Made by a program: the position numbers and the translations under genes. Below, piece after piece: positions 6,406-6,737 of a stretch of 6,737 nt of DNA (position 1 is its first letter; every line of letters starts with the position of its first letter). The DNA lies in NCBI GenBank assembly GCA_022865685.1, contig JALHUB010000038.1, positions 1-6,737 on the forward strand, given 5' to 3'. The stretch comes from Dehalococcoidia bacterium. Lineage in GTDB: Bacteria; Chloroflexota; Dehalococcoidia; DSTF01; JALHUB01. Below the pieces are notes generated by a model that was not told where the DNA came from, ran no database searches, and saw nothing but the letters and a program-made list of their open reading frames with translations.

Positions 6406-6737
6406 CTAGGAGCTCCTCTGCTCGCCGATCGAGACGGACGCCCCTCTCGCCATCAGGTGCACGGCATGCGCCTTGAACGTCGCGGCGATCTCCTCGCCGA
6501 CGGCGAGCCCCATTTCCTCCAGCGACTGCTTGGTGATGAGCGCCAACAGCGGAAAGCCGCAGTCGATGCTGACGCGCGCCTGGTACCCCAGGAGAGTGAT
6601 GCGCGTGATGGTACCGTGCAGGCGGTTGCGGGCGCTGCTCTCGGTGCGATGACTGTCGGGCTTCATCAGCGTCACGTCCTCCGGCCGCAGGACGACGAGC
6701 ACGTCTTCCGGCAGTCCGTCCCGCGCCAGGCCGTCGA
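6406..6737 (-). CDS. Molybdate/tungstate-type ABC transporter ATPase, C-terminal TOBE part (5' end outside window)
   Basis: The - strand frame is open to the right edge and stops at TAG (6408-6406). About 110 C-terminal residues are present; the GTG at 6702 is internal. VLVVLRPEDVTLM is the typical link from an ABC ATPase into its regulatory domain. What follows, SSARNRLHGTITRITLLGYQ and ALITKQSLEEMGLAVGEEIAATFKAHAVHLM, is a TOBE/Mop-like oxyanion-binding domain of the kind found in ModC, WtpC and TupC. The Walker A, Walker B and signature motifs lie beyond the window. The protein would power cytoplasmic-membrane uptake of molybdate or tungstate; other TOBE importers (for example sulfate or polyamine) are less likely given the SARN...ITKxSLEE pattern. 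It converges with the GDPD gene with only 2 nt between stop codons, and a 10-bp palindrome, AGGAGCTCCT (6408-6417), spans its last codons. Confidence 0.82.
   Translation of the reverse strand, partial: DGLARDGLPEDVLVVLRPEDVTLMKPDSHRTESSARNRLHGTITRITLLGYQARVSIDCGFPLLALITKQSLEEMGLAVGEEIAATFKAHAVHLMARGASVSIGEQRSS

Overview
The window is GC-rich bacterial or archaeal chromosomal DNA, densely packed with genes. Six genes run on the + strand and one partial gene is on the - strand. No RNA gene, CRISPR array, insertion sequence, integrase or phage gene is visible. The combination of a TreT-type trehalose synthase, a TldD with an HESCGH zinc motif, an NDUFA9-like short-chain dehydrogenase and a short GDPD suggests a Chloroflexota-like (Dehalococcoidia-type) or other high-GC environmental bacterium. 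That placement comes from memory of family resemblance, not from a marker gene, so it is tentative.

Layout. Positions 1-486 are the 3' part of a GT4 glycosyltransferase whose start lies off the left edge. Positions 591-1904 encode a complete TreT-like trehalose synthase that is its paralog, so the two form a tandem pair. Positions 1989-3431 and 3479-4819 encode the two subunits of a TldD/TldE metalloprotease, separated by 47 nt that hold a perfect hairpin. Positions 4857-5756 (NAD(P)-binding NDUFA9-like SDR) and 5753-6403 (glycerophosphodiester phosphodiesterase) overlap by four bases. A - strand gene ends at 6406, two bases past the GDPD stop. It is the C-terminal TOBE part of a molybdate/tungstate-type ABC transporter ATPase that continues off the right edge.

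How the genes fit together. All six + strand genes point the same way with gaps of about 100 nt or less, so they may form one long transcription unit or two or three short ones. The first two concern trehalose or a related glycoside (compatible solute, stress protection). TldD/TldE is a peptide-processing protease with no obvious link to trehalose. The SDR-GDPD pair plausibly concerns redox/quinone chemistry and lipid head-group turnover. No gap exceeds 104 nt, so there is no long gene-free stretch.

I see no clearly new system. The best leads are the tandem TreT paralog that has lost both glutamates of the EX7E motif, and the perfect hairpin between tldD and tldE, which may be a dispersed palindromic repeat.
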